Below are positions 12,330-25,211 of a stretch of 64,000 bases of DNA, piece by piece. This DNA comes from Gossypium raimondii (lineage: Eukaryota; Streptophyta; Magnoliopsida; Malvales; Malvaceae), in assembly GCF_025698545.1 (NCBI RefSeq), contig NC_068565.1, positions 6,696,001 to 6,760,000 of the forward strand, written 5' to 3'. The notes under the pieces were generated by a model. That model had not been told where the DNA came from and did not search any database. It saw only the letters and a list, made by a program, of their open reading frames with translations. Made by a program: the position numbers and the translations under genes. Every line of letters starts with the position of its first letter. Within the stretch, counting starts at the first letter, position 1.

Positions 12330-14330
12330 GGAACTAGATCTGATGATGTTGATGGACTTCATACTAATATGTCGTAATTTGATCAGAGGCCCAAATGTAA
12401 ATGAAAACATCATTTAGAAGGGGGTATCGTGATATCGAATCCTGCAAATTGTGATGCCCTCGACAATGTTGAGTTGAAGAGGATTGAAGCCATCCACACT
12501 GGTATTGTGATGCCAGCTATGAGTATCATGATACCCAACTCCCAAGGATTCCCCTAAGTTAAGACTGGATCGCGATACCCTTGACGAGAGGAGACAAAAA
12601 ATGACTGCAGGGGTAGACCTTGTCCAACTTTAACACCAATAAAAAAAACACGCTAAGCGGCATTTTGGGCATAAATGTTAGGTTAGAAAAAAATGCAAAA
12701 AGATGCCAAAATTGGTTGAGAGAAGGACACACACTTCACATTAGCTAGTTTTACATTTTTCTCTTCATCTTTTAGGGTTTAGTTCTTCTTCTCCATAGCT
12801 TAAGGTTTATTTTCATGTTCATTTTGTATTTTTCTTAGTTCCATAGTTGGTTGCTAAGTTAGTTATTACTATAGCTAAGATTTATTTACTTATTAAGCCT
12901 TTCAAACCTTCTTGTTTTTTCACTTCAATCCATTAGTTTAATACCAATAGGCTTTGTTATATTTCCTCTATTAAAATCATTTCTCGGGTGTTTTTCTTTA
13001 CCTTCATTGCTACCATTATTGTGTTCCTCAAGCTTTTGCAAGAAAGCTTGAGTCTTTATCACTTTTCTTTTAGGTTAAGTTGATGGTGTTTCTATTTGAT
13101 TTCTTACTATTAATGGGTTCAAATATGAGCATGAGTAACTAAATCCTAAGTGGTTGGTTAATGGAAGTGATGGGTAATTGATTTTTTAGTTTAGGGACTA
13201 AATCGTAAAAATTAGACTAAATCGAATGGACTTCAAAACTCAGGATTGACGACTCTAAGAGAAAATTAAGATAATAGAGACTAATAGGAGATCTTATTGG
13301 GCATCAATTTGATAGTCCTAGGTTAGCTTGGTGAGGTTGAGAGGTAAAGTGAACTAATTTGTCGAAATTGGTAAAGTTTAAGTCGAGAGGAATTAAACCA
13401 ATTTAGGAGTAATAGTCATTTAGATCCCTAATTAGAAGGTTAACCAACCTCATGAAAATCAACCAAGTGCTTTCTGTTATCGTATTTGTTAGTTTCATAT
13501 TTTATTTACAATTTAGTCCTTCATTATTTTTAGGTAATTAATTAGTATAATTAAACTTGTGAATGGCTTGTCGTAATATAGTACTTAGTGAGTAGTTAAC
13601 TAGACTCCTTTGATTGCCTGTTTATAGTTTAAGAATTGCTTAATTATCGACTCCTTTGGGTTTGACCCTTGGAATACTCTGATGTTTCATTGGACACTAT
13701 AAATATTACAACTGACACTATCCTCTTACAGTTAATCGCACTTTTAAAATTGTTTTACAAAATTGTTTGTTTTATGTGCATGTGAGATGCAGATCACAAA
13801 CTATAGTGATCCTTTAGCTATCGAAATTACTAATGAATAGGTGTCTTCAAGTTTTAAGCCTCCAAAAGAGACACATGATGTCATTAAGGATTCCACGGAT
13901 CATTTGGTCTAGTATAATAATTATATGAAGATTTTAGGTGTTTATTGAACTACAAGTGAAGTGGCAGAAGATGTGCTCACATTTTCAATTGATCAGTCCT
14001 CTCAAGTTCAATCATTGTACAAACCTTACCCCTACCCCTTATCAAAAAAATATATAGAGATTTTGGATGTCTCCCATGCACTTAAATGTAGATTTTCCCC
14101 TTTTACACTTAAACAACATGCTCAAAGTTGGTATCAACATGCTCATGTCTGAGTTAAACATATCCATTTGTGTTAGGTTACCCATCTGGGCTAAACCTTC
14201 TATTGACACATCAAATAGCTTAGTCAGGACTGCATATACATGTAAGGTTATATGTCCAGGCTAAACCTATAAAACGACATTAGGTTACTCGTCTAAGCTA
14301 AACATGTGTCACATGTATCTGATCTCCCGC
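12330..14330 (+). mobile_element. Decayed LTR-retrotransposon (Athila/Tat-like?) with gag remnant
   Basis: Contains recurring 'tatcgtgata/cgcgataccc' phrases (12424-12580), a leader-like stretch, and near 13645 'tcctttgggtttgaccc', followed by 'ttggaatactc' and 'ctataaatattacaactgac'. The last phrases recur in the next element near 15,595-15,650. After them, a 63-codon frame at 13961-14152 contains FSPFTLKQHAQSWYQ, reminiscent of the 'PFSLxDKAKxWL' stretch of plant Gypsy gag proteins. It is interrupted by stops and frameshifts. No protease, RT or integrase was found. Class assignment is tentative. Confidence 0.4.
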
Positions 14331-14379
14331 AATTCGTTATAGTAGATTAAACTATTTTTTGTATTTAAAGAGCTCGTAT

Positions 14380-15840
14380 AAAAGCAATTTAGCTATGTTT
14401 TTATTTAGTTTTCATTTTTAGTTTATAGATAATAAAAAGTGTAAATTGAGTTATTTATATGACATTAGGGGCCAAAGTAGGCCTAAATGTATGCTAACGT
14501 ATTTGGTGAGTGTGTAGGATATTATTCGGAGGCATAAGAACATGGGATTGGTTGAAATGTTGTAACACAGAACGTCGATGTCGCAATATAGTGAACATAT
14601 CACTCAAAATGAGCAAATTGCCTTTAGTGTCACGATATAGCCAGAGGGTGTCACGACACAACCTTGTAATCAAGCCTTAGCTCGTAAACTACCATCAGTG
14701 TCGCATCACAGACCAAAGGGTGTCATAACACTGACGTGACAAGTAGAATTAATGAACCAATGGCGTTTTGGTCTGTACAACAAACTTTAATGCAAAAATG
14801 TCAACTGAATTAGGTCAATGGACGACGACCAACCCTAAACCTATAAATAGATAGCTCTAAACACTTTATAGACAGTTTTTATTCAAGTTTATTTTGTACT
14901 TAGGTTTCTTTTCATATTGTACTTCTATACTAGTTGTTATTTCATTCTTTGCGGAACTTGATTTGTAGAACAATCAACTTTTCACGAATTATCATTCGTA
15001 TTATTATCAATTTATCAAGATTCTTCTTAAACTCATTGCTTGATCTATTCTTTATGTTTATCGTTTAATCAAGTTTATGATGTTTATTAGATTCATGAGG
15101 AACTAATCCATTAACGGGAGATTAACAAGTGGACATGGGAGTAATTAACTTCTATGTAGGGTCTCTTAGCGGATCAGCTAGTTGGGATAGGAAGAACTTA
15201 AAAGCTTAGGTTTGACGACCTATGAAGTCTTATAGGTGGGAATGAACCCAAAATTGGTATTGTTTATCTGTGAACACCTTACCCCAATCCAGTGTGGATT
15301 GTGAGGTCGAGAGATAAGTAGTTCTTGCCAACTCATTAGGTTATTAGAAGAATGAGAGATCTTGCTAGGTTAATGACTAGTTGATTGGATAGTTATGACT
15401 ATCGAAGCAAGTTTGTCTTTTTTCCTTAAAATTAATAAAATCTGCAAATTTTTTTCCCTTATTTATTTTTAAGCTTTTTAATTATTTTTATAAAATATGA
15501 TTTTTCATCACCTTAGGATTCATCATAATATAATTTAATTAAATTACTAATTAGACATATTAGCGTAGAAATTAGAATGAGTTTTGCTTTGCCTCCCTTG
15601 GGTACGATCCTTGGAGTACTCCAATACTTCGTTGTATAAATCTATATTACAATCTGACCCGTATACTTACAGATACCGCCTAACGATTATATTTGGTTGC
15701 AGGACTTACACTCTAGATGTTGGTACATTAGGAGGCGATCAATATCTTCGAGTCCGCAATCAATGCTGTATCTCAAAATCATCAGAAATCAACCTATAAC
15801 CATGTGCATGATACACTTACAAAGTTTCATCAATGTAATT
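14380..15840 (+). mobile_element. Second related LTR-retrotransposon fragment
   Basis: Same layout as the preceding element. 'gtgtcacgatatag/gtgtcacgacacaa' phrases (14560-14730) are followed by a TATA-like 'cctataaatagatag' (14839), an AT-rich leader, and 'tgcctcccttgggtacgatc', 'cttggagtactcc', 'ctatattacaatctgaccc' (15590-15660). No coding region survives. The two copies have diverged substantially. Confidence 0.4.
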
Positions 15841-15849
15841 TCCATCATG

Positions 15850-17039
15850 TAAGTTCATATATTTATTCCTTTTCAATTTAATCCCAATCTCACCTTTTAA
15901 TATTAATTTGCAATTACTTTGAAGTTCAACAAAGCATACATAAATTCACAATATAGCATACATAGAGATTTAAACATATTTATACTATATGAAATTAACT
16001 GGCAAAAACAACAACTAATCCACGATTTTCCCTTTTCTGCGATTATCCTCTGACTGGTTCAAATTCCAATCTAAATCATAATTTAATTCAATTCAATTAT
16101 TAGTTCTAAACATCATTTAAAAGCATGTTACAACTATGTATCAATTCAATTTCATTTATTAGATATTCCCTCAAGTTTTGCATTTTATTTAATTTATTCC
16201 GTAAAACCGAAATTGCCATAATTTTCAAATTTGAGCTTTGATTTTGAAACCGATCTCAATTTTATCCTTATATTGCCCGACAACATCTATATTTACAAAA
16301 ATTTCATGCTAATTTTAAGATATTCACACTTAAGTTCCTATGTTCAGAACTAATCATTTTCACCTTACAAATTAGTCCTTTTTCATATCTAAATTTAAAA
16401 TCTAACCATTTAACACCAAGAACTTTAAGAAATCAACAATGAAAACTTTTTAAAACTTTAAAATTTTACAAATTGGTACTCGGGCTAGCGAAATCAAGCT
16501 CCCGAGACAACAAAAACATAAAAATTATAAGAAAAAGACTTGAAATTTCTTACCAATTGAAGGATTAAATGTTGAAAACCTAAAAAAAATTTCCCCATAT
16601 TTAGCTTATAAGGTTTTGGGGATGGAAGATTTGAGAAAAGTAATCTTTCTCTTTCCATTCACTATAAGTTTTATTTACTAAAAACTTTTTAATCCTTTTT
16701 ACCCTTTTTAATTATAAAATTATAACCTTATATACGTATTAAAATTTACCAACCGGTTACCACATTTAAAAGTGGTTAATTTACCACATTAGACCTTAAT
16801 TTAATTACTAAGTTAGTCCTTAAACAAATAAAAATCAATAGCGAGTAACTTTTACAACTTTTATGATTTAGTCCTTATACCAAAATTGACTATCAATTCA
16901 ATAAAATTCTTAGACCATAATTTACTATAATACTAAAATAAAATTGTAAATATTAAATAATAATATTTACGAACTCGATCATCGGAGAACGGTGTTCCAA
17001 ACCATTATTTTTGGCACTACTAAAATACGGGTTGTTACA
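15850..17039 (-). mobile_element. Gypsy-type LTR fragment, reverse orientation
   Basis: Read on the minus strand it begins at 17039 with TGTAACAACCCG, the same terminus as the plus-strand LTR at 21648. It shows the same order of features: 'ggactaaat' phrases, an AT-rich block, 'gtaagaaatttcaag', 'tgtctcgggagcttg'. The far end was not located, so it is probably truncated. Non-coding. Confidence 0.5.
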
Positions 17040-17439
17040 AAGATTTTTTTTATTTTTTTACTAATGATTAGGCAATACAGATGTCTATATCAAGGGTTCA
17101 TCATTAAAATTTAAGATATACATTGATCGTTGACAAACTAAATTGTATCATTTGTATTAAAAAGCTTAACAATATGCAAAAATAGAAGAGGTGAGAATGC
17201 CTAATATAAATTTCTATAAGCTAATCTTGGCTTGTCACACCAAATATTCGATCTCCCATGGTAATGACCCTCATAGCCATTCAACCTGATTTATGGTTTA
17301 GAGGTTGTAATACTAGTTGAAATAGGACTCAACACTTTTAGGATTCCTCATTTAATGCCCAACAGAATTATCAAGCCATCATAGCCAACTTGGATTTACT
17401 TAAAAGAGACCTAGCTAAAACTAGATTGGCGACTTACAT

Positions 17440-18256
17440 TCAAAAAATAGCTAGATTTGTGTCTGGGATGGGTTATATTATGTAGAGGAAGTATTTCTGT
17501 GAATGGCAATAACTCGCCTATTACATTGGTAGTTCAGTTGCAAATTTTCTGGAAAGTGTCATATCGACACTAAGTGGTGTGTAGGGTTGGATGGGTGTTT
17601 CATACCCCATATGGTGTGTTGGGATGGTCGGAGATGGTGTGTAGCGGATGGGGGTAGGAATATATGTTTGTATTTGTACTACTCTGATATGACTCTGTTA
17701 TGCTAAATCTATCTAATATAAATTAACTATGTAAAGTTATTCGTTATACACTGAGTTTCGAAAACTTATCTTCTATTTGACTGATATTTTCAAGTAATCC
17801 TCAGACTTAGGCAGGTCGGTTCCACAAGAGCTCAGTTACAATAAATTTGTTACATTTGATTCAGTTGAATTTAGATTTAAGCGTTTTGTAATATTAGACT
17901 ATTTTGGATTGTTTTGGTTTTTGGGACTTTATTTTCAATTTTTACATAATACCATTAAAAACATTTTATCGAAAATATTTGATTTCCTTCAAAACAACTG
18001 ATTTCAATAAAATAAACTTGGTTTTTCCAAAACATAACGATATGAGAATTTCCGCTGCAAAGTATTCTTTTAGAAAATGTAAGCAAACATTGTTTTCAAC
18101 TATAAAGTTAACTTAGATGTATTTTTCTATTAAATCGGGGTTTTAAGTAATAAAAGTTTACGACACTTTTTAAAATTTACAAAACTTGGTTTACACCTGT
18201 ATTACGTAACATTTCTAGATTTGGCCATAACGTCTTGTCAGGTTTAGGGTGTTACA
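17440..18256 (-). mobile_element. Gypsy-type LTR fragment, reverse orientation
   Basis: On the minus strand it starts at 18256 with TGTAACACCCTAAACCTGAC, then 'gacgttatggccaaatc', a start I associate with cotton Gypsy LTRs. The opposite terminus is missing. The 'gtgtcatatcgacac' phrase near 17557 may be the remains of a short palindromic block. No ORF. Confidence 0.45.
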
Positions 18257-18499
18257 TTCATATTGGTGACTTAGTCTTGAGAAACACAAAAGCTAGCCTT
18301 CTTGCATCTTATCAGGGTAAATTTGTACTAAACTTGAAAGATATAGGGTTACTAAGATGACTGGCTACAGTGCACACGAGTTAGCATAGATAGACAAAAA
18401 ACTTGTTCTAAGAAACATCAAATGACAAACATTTGAAAAGGTGTTTTTTAATACTCAATTTCAAAATTGAAAGGAATTGTGTTTTATCACTAAATAGGT

Positions 18500-18785
18500 G
18501 TGTAAAAATATGACTTTTCAACCTTGCCTTTTTAAGCTCACCTTTTTAGTTGTATTATCATTTAAACTTGTTTTCTTAGCAAGTTATAGCTTGTCAACTT
18601 TTCCTTTTCTTACTCTTTTATTTTTGCACAATATCATTAAACTTGGCTTTTCAACAAGTTATGGCTTTTTAACATTGTCTTTTTAGGCTTGCCTATTCAG
18701 TCACAATATCATTAGCTTTAAATATTTAGTGGGTTGTAAATTTTCAACCTCACCTTTTCAAGCTTACCTATTCAAGCGTGAAAGA
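18500..18785. repeat. Degenerate ~76-bp tandem repeat
   Basis: The phrase (a)atatcatta(aacttg) appears at about 18554, 18630 and 18705 with similar 'ttttcaac...ttttta' text between, giving about three diverged units. The 62-codon frame across it (Phe/Leu-rich) is a by-product of the repeat. Confidence 0.45.
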
Positions 18786-19859
18786 ATGTTGATTGTTATA
18801 TATAAAATATAGGTTCAGATATAAGGCAAGTTGCAACTAGACTAAGTAGCTATTGCAAAAAAGTAGAGATGGACCCGAAATCTTCCTACATGTACAGGAC
18901 ATTGCCAAAGAGTTAATCCACTATTCTTTAATGAGTACAAGTTGTGATTTTAGTCTCACTCGCTCTCCAAATAGAAACCTTACTCTTATACTCCAAATAG
19001 GATCACTCTCCCTCTAAAACTTTCCCTTCAAAGCTTAGATGTAAACTAACCTAAAAAATTCCTCTATGAACAAAATGAAAGGCTCTTTCAATACTCTAAT
19101 CTAACCTAAATAAGTAGTGTATATAAAGAGTTAAAAAGCTTGTTAAGTTACAAACAATTACAATCACTTTTCCACAAAAGTAGCCACATACAAAGGTTTT
19201 CAATCATCTTCATATGATTGAGATCTCCTCAACATTAAATTCTCATTATGATTGATCTTCTAAACATGGGAACTTGAACTGTACTGAAAGATTTTGATTC
19301 GGTCATTGCTTAATTTGATTCTTGCACATCTTAGCTTCATAAATGGGTCATAATCACTCATCGAGGTCCACTAAAAAAGGTCCATATAGTTTGGGTCAAA
19401 ATATGTCAATCCATATAACACAAGTTTTATACAATTGTTAACTATGCCTCAAGTTGCAGCCGAAGTTCAAGAGCATATTCAACAACATACTCCCCCTTAA
19501 TCCATGCACACCTTTATAAGTTCAGCAAAATAAAACCAACATCATCAAAATCAGAAGTTCAAAAACTTGAAAGTTTCAGAAATAAACCCCAATTGTTGCA
19601 CACTCCACACTACTACTCATCTCCCTCTTTTTTTATTCCAAAAATTGCCATATATCACTACATATAGGTAAGAAGATCGTTTGTAACATTGAGCATAGGT
19701 TATTTGATGTTGAAACACCCTCAACTAGTTCTCAATATATTAGATGCTTTTATCCAAGTTGCCAATATCCTCATCTAAATGTTGTAACAGCTTATTCTAT
19801 GCAATTGTGGAATGTTTAGTAGTTGTAAAAGTAGTTGCAGTGGGATTTATAATTGGTTT
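18786..19859. other. Gene-free DNA, possibly old retroelement sequence
   Basis: No coding signal or clear element boundary. It forms the left flank of the LTR at 19860. Confidence 0.45.
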
Positions 19860-21585
19860 TGTATCGCCCCAAAATCCAGCCTAGAAGTTTAGACCGAATT
19901 TCGGAGGCCACATTGATCACCGAAGTGATTAATGGAAAATTTTACAAAACAAGTTGTTACAACAAACCGAAAACATTTATTCGTTTAGTATCCATTCAGA
20001 AAAATTACAGTTAAGTTTAATATAAAAAAATTTACGTGCGAAAAATTCCAAACAGAACTTGTACAATAATTTCTATAAAACCCTGTAGATCAAAACGGTA
20101 AACTGCTTTACGAATAAGTTACAGTAGAACTGACAGATCAAATCAAAATCAATCTCCCTTCACTTCACAACCAACCTAAAAATTTACTTTATGCAAGTGT
20201 ATGTATGCATACAATCTCATAAAAACAACGAACAAATCGACAGACAGTTAAACAGAATAGATATGCACACACACCCAACTAACCAAGTTCAAAATCAGAC
20301 ATCTCACACACAACAGTCACAAAAAACACATAAGTTGAGGCCCATATCAAAGTCTTATTTACCCTCACTAAAGCTTAGCCAAGCGTCAAAACACATACAT
20401 ACACAATTTCAGATAAAAACATACACAGAACCAAAATAAGTGACTTAGGGTCACACTGCCGTGTGCTCTAGCTATGTGGAAATGCCCAGGCAGAGTGGGG
20501 GTCAAAACGCCCATGTGAAGAGAGGCACACACTTGTATAAAGAGAGGCACACGCTCGTGTGAGCTAGGGACATGGTCGTGTGAGCAGGTCGTGTAACTCT
20601 CTGTCCATTTGTGCTGAAATAGAGTGAGGGCAGACACGGCCGTGTGAGGGTTTCACATGCCCGTGTTCCTACCAGATACAGCCGTGTGTTCAAAATACAC
20701 GCCTGTGTAGGATCCCTAAATCCTCAAATTAGCCACACAACCGTGTGGCACCAAATCGCTAAATCCTTAAATTCCCAATCACACACGCCCGTGTGCTAGG
20801 GGACACGGTCGTGTGAAAATAGACTAATTTTTCCAAATCAGCCACACGACTGTGTACCCAGGTCGTGTGGCACCAAAGCTTGCCCGAAAACCCTAATTCC
20901 TAACTGTACACGACCATGTGAACTGCCCGTGTGGCCACCCGTGTGATCATGAAGCCACCCCCAATCAGCTTGGAATTTGAGTTTTCCGGTCACTAAATCG
21001 ACCATCGATCGATGAGATTTAGAAACACGCCAACATATACAGATTTCTATGCCATTCAACAGTAGTACTGAACATCGACAACCAATTTCCAAAAGGCACA
21101 TAGATTGCCGCATTCCACCAAAATTAAACTTACAATTCACAAATATAATTGAAAAGTCTCGAAAGCCACACCTAATTCGCGATTAACAACGTCCAGGCAC
21201 TGACTTGGCGAAAAGAAGCGAAACTCTCCGAATTCACCAGCAAAAACCATTTTCAAAATAAAAAGAAAAGAAACCCAAGAAGAGGAAGAAAAGAACGTCC
21301 AGAAAGAAAAAAAAGGAAAAAAAATAATAAATATAAATATAAATGTTTATGTCTTTTAACTTAAAACAAACTACTATTTAACAAAATAAAATAAAAATAT
21401 TTCTCCAAAACACACACACATAGACTCGAACCCAGAACCCAGAGGTACACTAGCACTCACTCAACCACCAAACCAACAAGCCCATCTTGCCATTTAAACG
21501 TGTAACTAAACACAATAGCGCAACCTCCTCACTGACCCTAATCACAAAACTCAAAACTTCTAACCCCAAAATCCAGGGTGTTACA
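19860..21585 (+). mobile_element. Solo LTR (Gypsy-type), 1.7 kb
   Basis: Starts TGTATCGCCCC and ends GGGTGTTACA, an eroded version of the palindromic TGTAACACCC...GGGTGTTACA ends of this LTR type. Flanking pentamers GGTTT (19855-19859) and AGTTT (21586-21590) fit a 5-bp target duplication with one change. No internal domain follows, so it reads as a recombined solo LTR. Its centre (20450-20945) is dense in CACACGG/CCGTGTG palindromes. The 3' part has the 'ctcgaacccagaaccc' phrase I recall from cotton LTR ends. Short frames on both strands are repeat artefacts. Confidence 0.6.
20450..20945. repeat. Array of CACACGGCCGTGTG-like palindromic motifs
   Basis: More than a dozen partial copies of 'acacggccgtgtg', 'acacgcccgtgtg' or 'cacacgaccgtgtg' at irregular 15-45 base spacing, inside the LTR. 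Each copy is nearly self-complementary. Confidence 0.8.
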
Positions 21586-21647
21586 AGTTTAGTCACATCT
21601 TCACATTTTCCCTCTTCTTTATCAATTGCTTCCTTATTGTCAGTAGT

Positions 21648-24566
21648 TGTAACAACCCGTTTTCAGTAAAATTGGAATAGTGATTTTGAAACAACAAATC
21701 TAAAGTTGTAAATTTATTTTAACATTATTTTGAGGTCCACAGCATGATAGTATGATTGTATAAAAATTTTGTTAAGAAATTTTACCATTTGTATGCTCAA
21801 TTTGTGAAAAATGACTAAATCGCATAAAGTGCGAAAGTTGTGTTCTATTAACTAAAGGTGTTAAATAACTATAGAAATATAAAGTGGAGGTCCTTATATG
21901 GTAATTAGACCATTAAATGAGTTATTGGATGTACACAACTTGGTAATTGAGTAGTTTTTAAAGTTAGGTAAGGGTAAATAGGTAATTAAGTAAATAAAAG
22001 TTAATATAATAAAAGAAAAAGCCATCATCTTCTTCCATTTTCTCACCATAGCCAAATTCACCATAGGAGAAGGGAAAAAAAATTGCTCAAGCTTTTTCCT
22101 TGCATGTAAGTGATTCTTTGTCCCGTTTTTGTTGATTTTTATGTTTTCGGGACCGTTGTAGCTAATTCTAGCTAAATAGGGGACTAATTTGAAATATGAT
22201 TAAAAGTATAGGGTTTTTATATGAGAGAATTTTAGTTTTTTTAAAGTTTAATGGAATAATATGAGTCCTTGTTGTTAATTAAACAACTTTTGTTAAGGGA
22301 TTTTTAATGAAATTGCCAATTAGGGGTTAAATTGAGAAAGGTGAAAATTTTGTGTTAAATGTGTGAAATTGTGAAATTTATGGGCTGATATGAATGTATA
22401 TGAAATTTGGCAAGGCTTGGTTAGGGGCGAAATTGCATAAAATTCATTTCATGAGCCTAGGGACTAAATTGTAAAGAAGTTAAAATATAGGGGTAAAATG
22501 GTAATTTTTCCATAACATGAATTTTTTATTAAATTTAATGGATTGAGAATTAAATCAGTTAAATTTAATTATTTAGATCAAAAAAAGCCACGTTCAGAAT
22601 TAGATCGAGGAAAAAATAAAGTAGTAGATTGATCGGTCGATTTTCTTCGTACTAATTCGAGGTAACTTCGTATGTTAATAAGTATTAAATTATACATTTT
22701 TTAAATTCTTTATTATTATAATTGTAATGATATGACTTTACGAAAATCCTCGACGAAGATTCGACGACTTATGGATTGGATCCCGGTTGAACCTTAGGAA
22801 TAGATAGGATACAAATGACATGTCATTAGGGGTTACCGTGTTTTGGGTGCTGGTCTCGTACGTCCTACCGGTGGCTGATTTTTTGGCATGTTTTGCGGTT
22901 ACTTTACAGCTTGTGTGAGCAGCACCATGTAGCTACGTCTTGACTGACAGCTTGTGTGAGCAGACCCAGTGATGGCTCGAGAGTGAGCATCTATATGAGA
23001 TATGAGATAGATGTGGTTTAGGCCATGTATTGGCACTTAGTGTGCGAGGTACCCGAGTATCCTATAGTATTCCAAATGGTTCAACGGGCATAGTGATGAT
23101 TTAAGGTTACATGAGTTCGATTCGAACTAGTACAGGTATTTATGTGAAATACGAGAAGTGATTTATATTTAATATATAAATACATGGCTAACATGATTAT
23201 GATTGTGTGATAGGCTTTGGGCCAAATTAAGTTGCATCTATGCTTTTATTTTTGTTTACCTAAATTGTTGATGATTTGGTAAGTTGTATTTATTAGTCAT
23301 ACAAACTTACTAAGCTTAGTTGCTTACTCCATTTTAATTTTCATGTTTTATAGTGATTTGGAAGCTCGCTCAGTTTGGAAGTTGTCGGAGATCACGTCAC
23401 ACTATCAAACTCTTATTTTGGTATTTTGGACTTTACATTTTGGGTTAAATGGTATGTATAGGTATTTTGGCTAATGTGGCCTATATGTTTTGTTATGTAT
23501 TTAGCCAAATGATTTGGCTTGAAAATGGTATATGTGTTGATATGTAAAAATGTGTCAATAGCATTATGATATGTGGTGTATGGTTGCTATATGAATGCCT
23601 TGCTTGTGAGATTGTGTTTGGTACTAAATGATTGTGTTTTAGATATGTATGTATGCTAAGTTTTAGGCACAATGTCTTATATATGTAATTGATCATTTAG
23701 GTAGACTTTGGAAGTATATTTGGTACGTTTTAAAGTGGTCATATGAATGTGCTTATGGATATTATGTTGTATGTGTGGATAGTACATGATATAAACTTGA
23801 TATTGGTTGGTTTTGAGTGCTTATTTATGCCATGGTTATGTGCAAAATGATGTGTATAGGTTGGTACCAATGTGGGTGAAGAATATGGCTTGGAAAATGG
23901 CCTATTTTTGTCCACACGGGCGTGTGACACGGTCGTGTGTCAGATACGACCAGGTGACATGGTTGTGTGTCCCTGATACTTCTATAGAAATCAAGGCAGT
24001 AGCTTCACACGGCCTAGCACAAGGGCTTGTGGCTTGGCCGTGTGGTACAAGTCAGTATACCCTTCAGTTTTTACACGGCCTGGCACACGGGCGTATGGTT
24101 GGCCGTGTGACCCAAGTCAGTGAGTTACATGAGGTCGAACACTTGCTGGGACACGACATGTGTCCCCATTTTGAATGCCCACATGGACGTGTCTCTTGAC
24201 CATGTAAGACACACAACCTGGCCACACGGGCTTGTCTCTTGGCCGTGTGAGACACACGACCTAGCCACACGGGTGTGTCATTTGGCCGTGTGAGACACAC
24301 GGCCTGGCTACACGGGTGTGTGTCCTCAGTACTTTGAAAATTTTCAATGTTTTTCTAAAAATTTCTTGAGTACTCGGTTTAGTCTCGAACCACTTTTAAT
24401 GTCTATTTGGGGCCTCGAGGGCTCGTATTAGGGACTGTATGAATGTATTTGAATGGTTTTTTATTTGAATGATATTTGATTATGAAAAATATAATTGTTT
24501 AAGTTATAAGTCTAGTAATGCTCCGTAATCCTGTTCCGACGTTGAATACTGGTTAGAGGTGTTACA
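21648..24566 (+). mobile_element. Second Gypsy-type LTR, 2.9 kb
   Basis: Starts TGTAACAACCCG and ends GAGGTGTTACA, again with near-palindromic ends. The interior has alternating 'gggactaaatt'-type phrases, a sequence block near 22740-23120, and a CACACGG-palindrome array at 23913-24325. The flanking pentamers (GTAGT and GCAAT) do not match, so either the duplication has decayed or one end is not original. No coding region. The open frames at 23807-24300 lie inside the palindrome array. Confidence 0.5.
23913..24325. repeat. Second CACACGG/CCGTGTG palindrome array
   Basis: Repeated 'cacacgggcgtgtg', 'ggccgtgtgagacacac' and similar phrases. The last 100 bases are close to a regular tandem with a unit of about 40-45 bases ('cctggccacacgggcttgtc', 'tcttggccgtgtgagacaca'). 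Confidence 0.8.
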
Positions 24567-25211
24567 GCAATTGCAAGCTTTCCATGTTTTCCATATTTCC
24601 ACATGGAAAAATATTTTAATTCCAAAGGTTGAGGTTCTTAGACTTTATCTTTAGGAAAATATGTGGTTTCTGCAACAAGAGTATTGAAAGATCAAGTAAG
24701 GGAAGGCAAAGATAGACTTGGGTTCTTTGTTTCAACATGATTGATTATTTCTTGGATTCTTTATTTTAGCATTCTTAATTATTTCATCAAAATTTATCTA
24801 CCCTAATTCAAATTTAGTAAAGGTGAAAATCTTAAGTAAAAACACGACATTCTTCTTTATCACTACGTCTCTAACATAGTAGGTTCACCTATTTCATAAT
24901 AGTTGAAAAAGAAATCTATCCTAATCAACTACGATGTACTAGACAATTGGCTAGTAGCAATACCAAAATCATATATGGCATACATAAAAAAAAAACTGAT
25001 GCAATGGCAAATGGAATCCTATCTTAAATACATAAAGAGGCAAATGAAACCCCCTTTCATTCATCTCCACATCACTCAAACAACAAAATCCCTTTGGAAC
25101 CTAAAACTCATATTGATAATAGGATTGTTCAATGTCCCTTTGCAACAACACTTAAATCACCTTTATGGGTGTAATTTTACATCCAAAGTTATTGCTCTCA
25201 GCCTCATTGCG
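24567..25211. other. Gene-free DNA with an unsupported 113-codon frame
   Basis: Right flank of the LTR. A plus-strand frame at 24903-25244 has no recognisable domain and a K/I/L-rich composition expected of AT-rich DNA, so no gene is called. Confidence 0.45.

Noticed and set aside
13961..14264. Two overlapping 63-65-codon frames as a possible small gene
   Set aside because: Better explained as a broken gag remnant after a retroelement leader, because the only familiar stretch resembles gag and stops follow at once.
20191..21140. Several 60-100-codon frames in the first solo LTR
   Set aside because: They run through the CACACGG palindrome array or the non-coding LTR, and the His/Val/Arg pattern is produced by the repeat.
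23807..24300. 130-codon frame with repeated 'HGLAxGxVAWPCG'-type text, and its antisense partner
   Set aside because: Translation of the palindromic array in the second LTR. Both strands are open because the motif is self-complementary.
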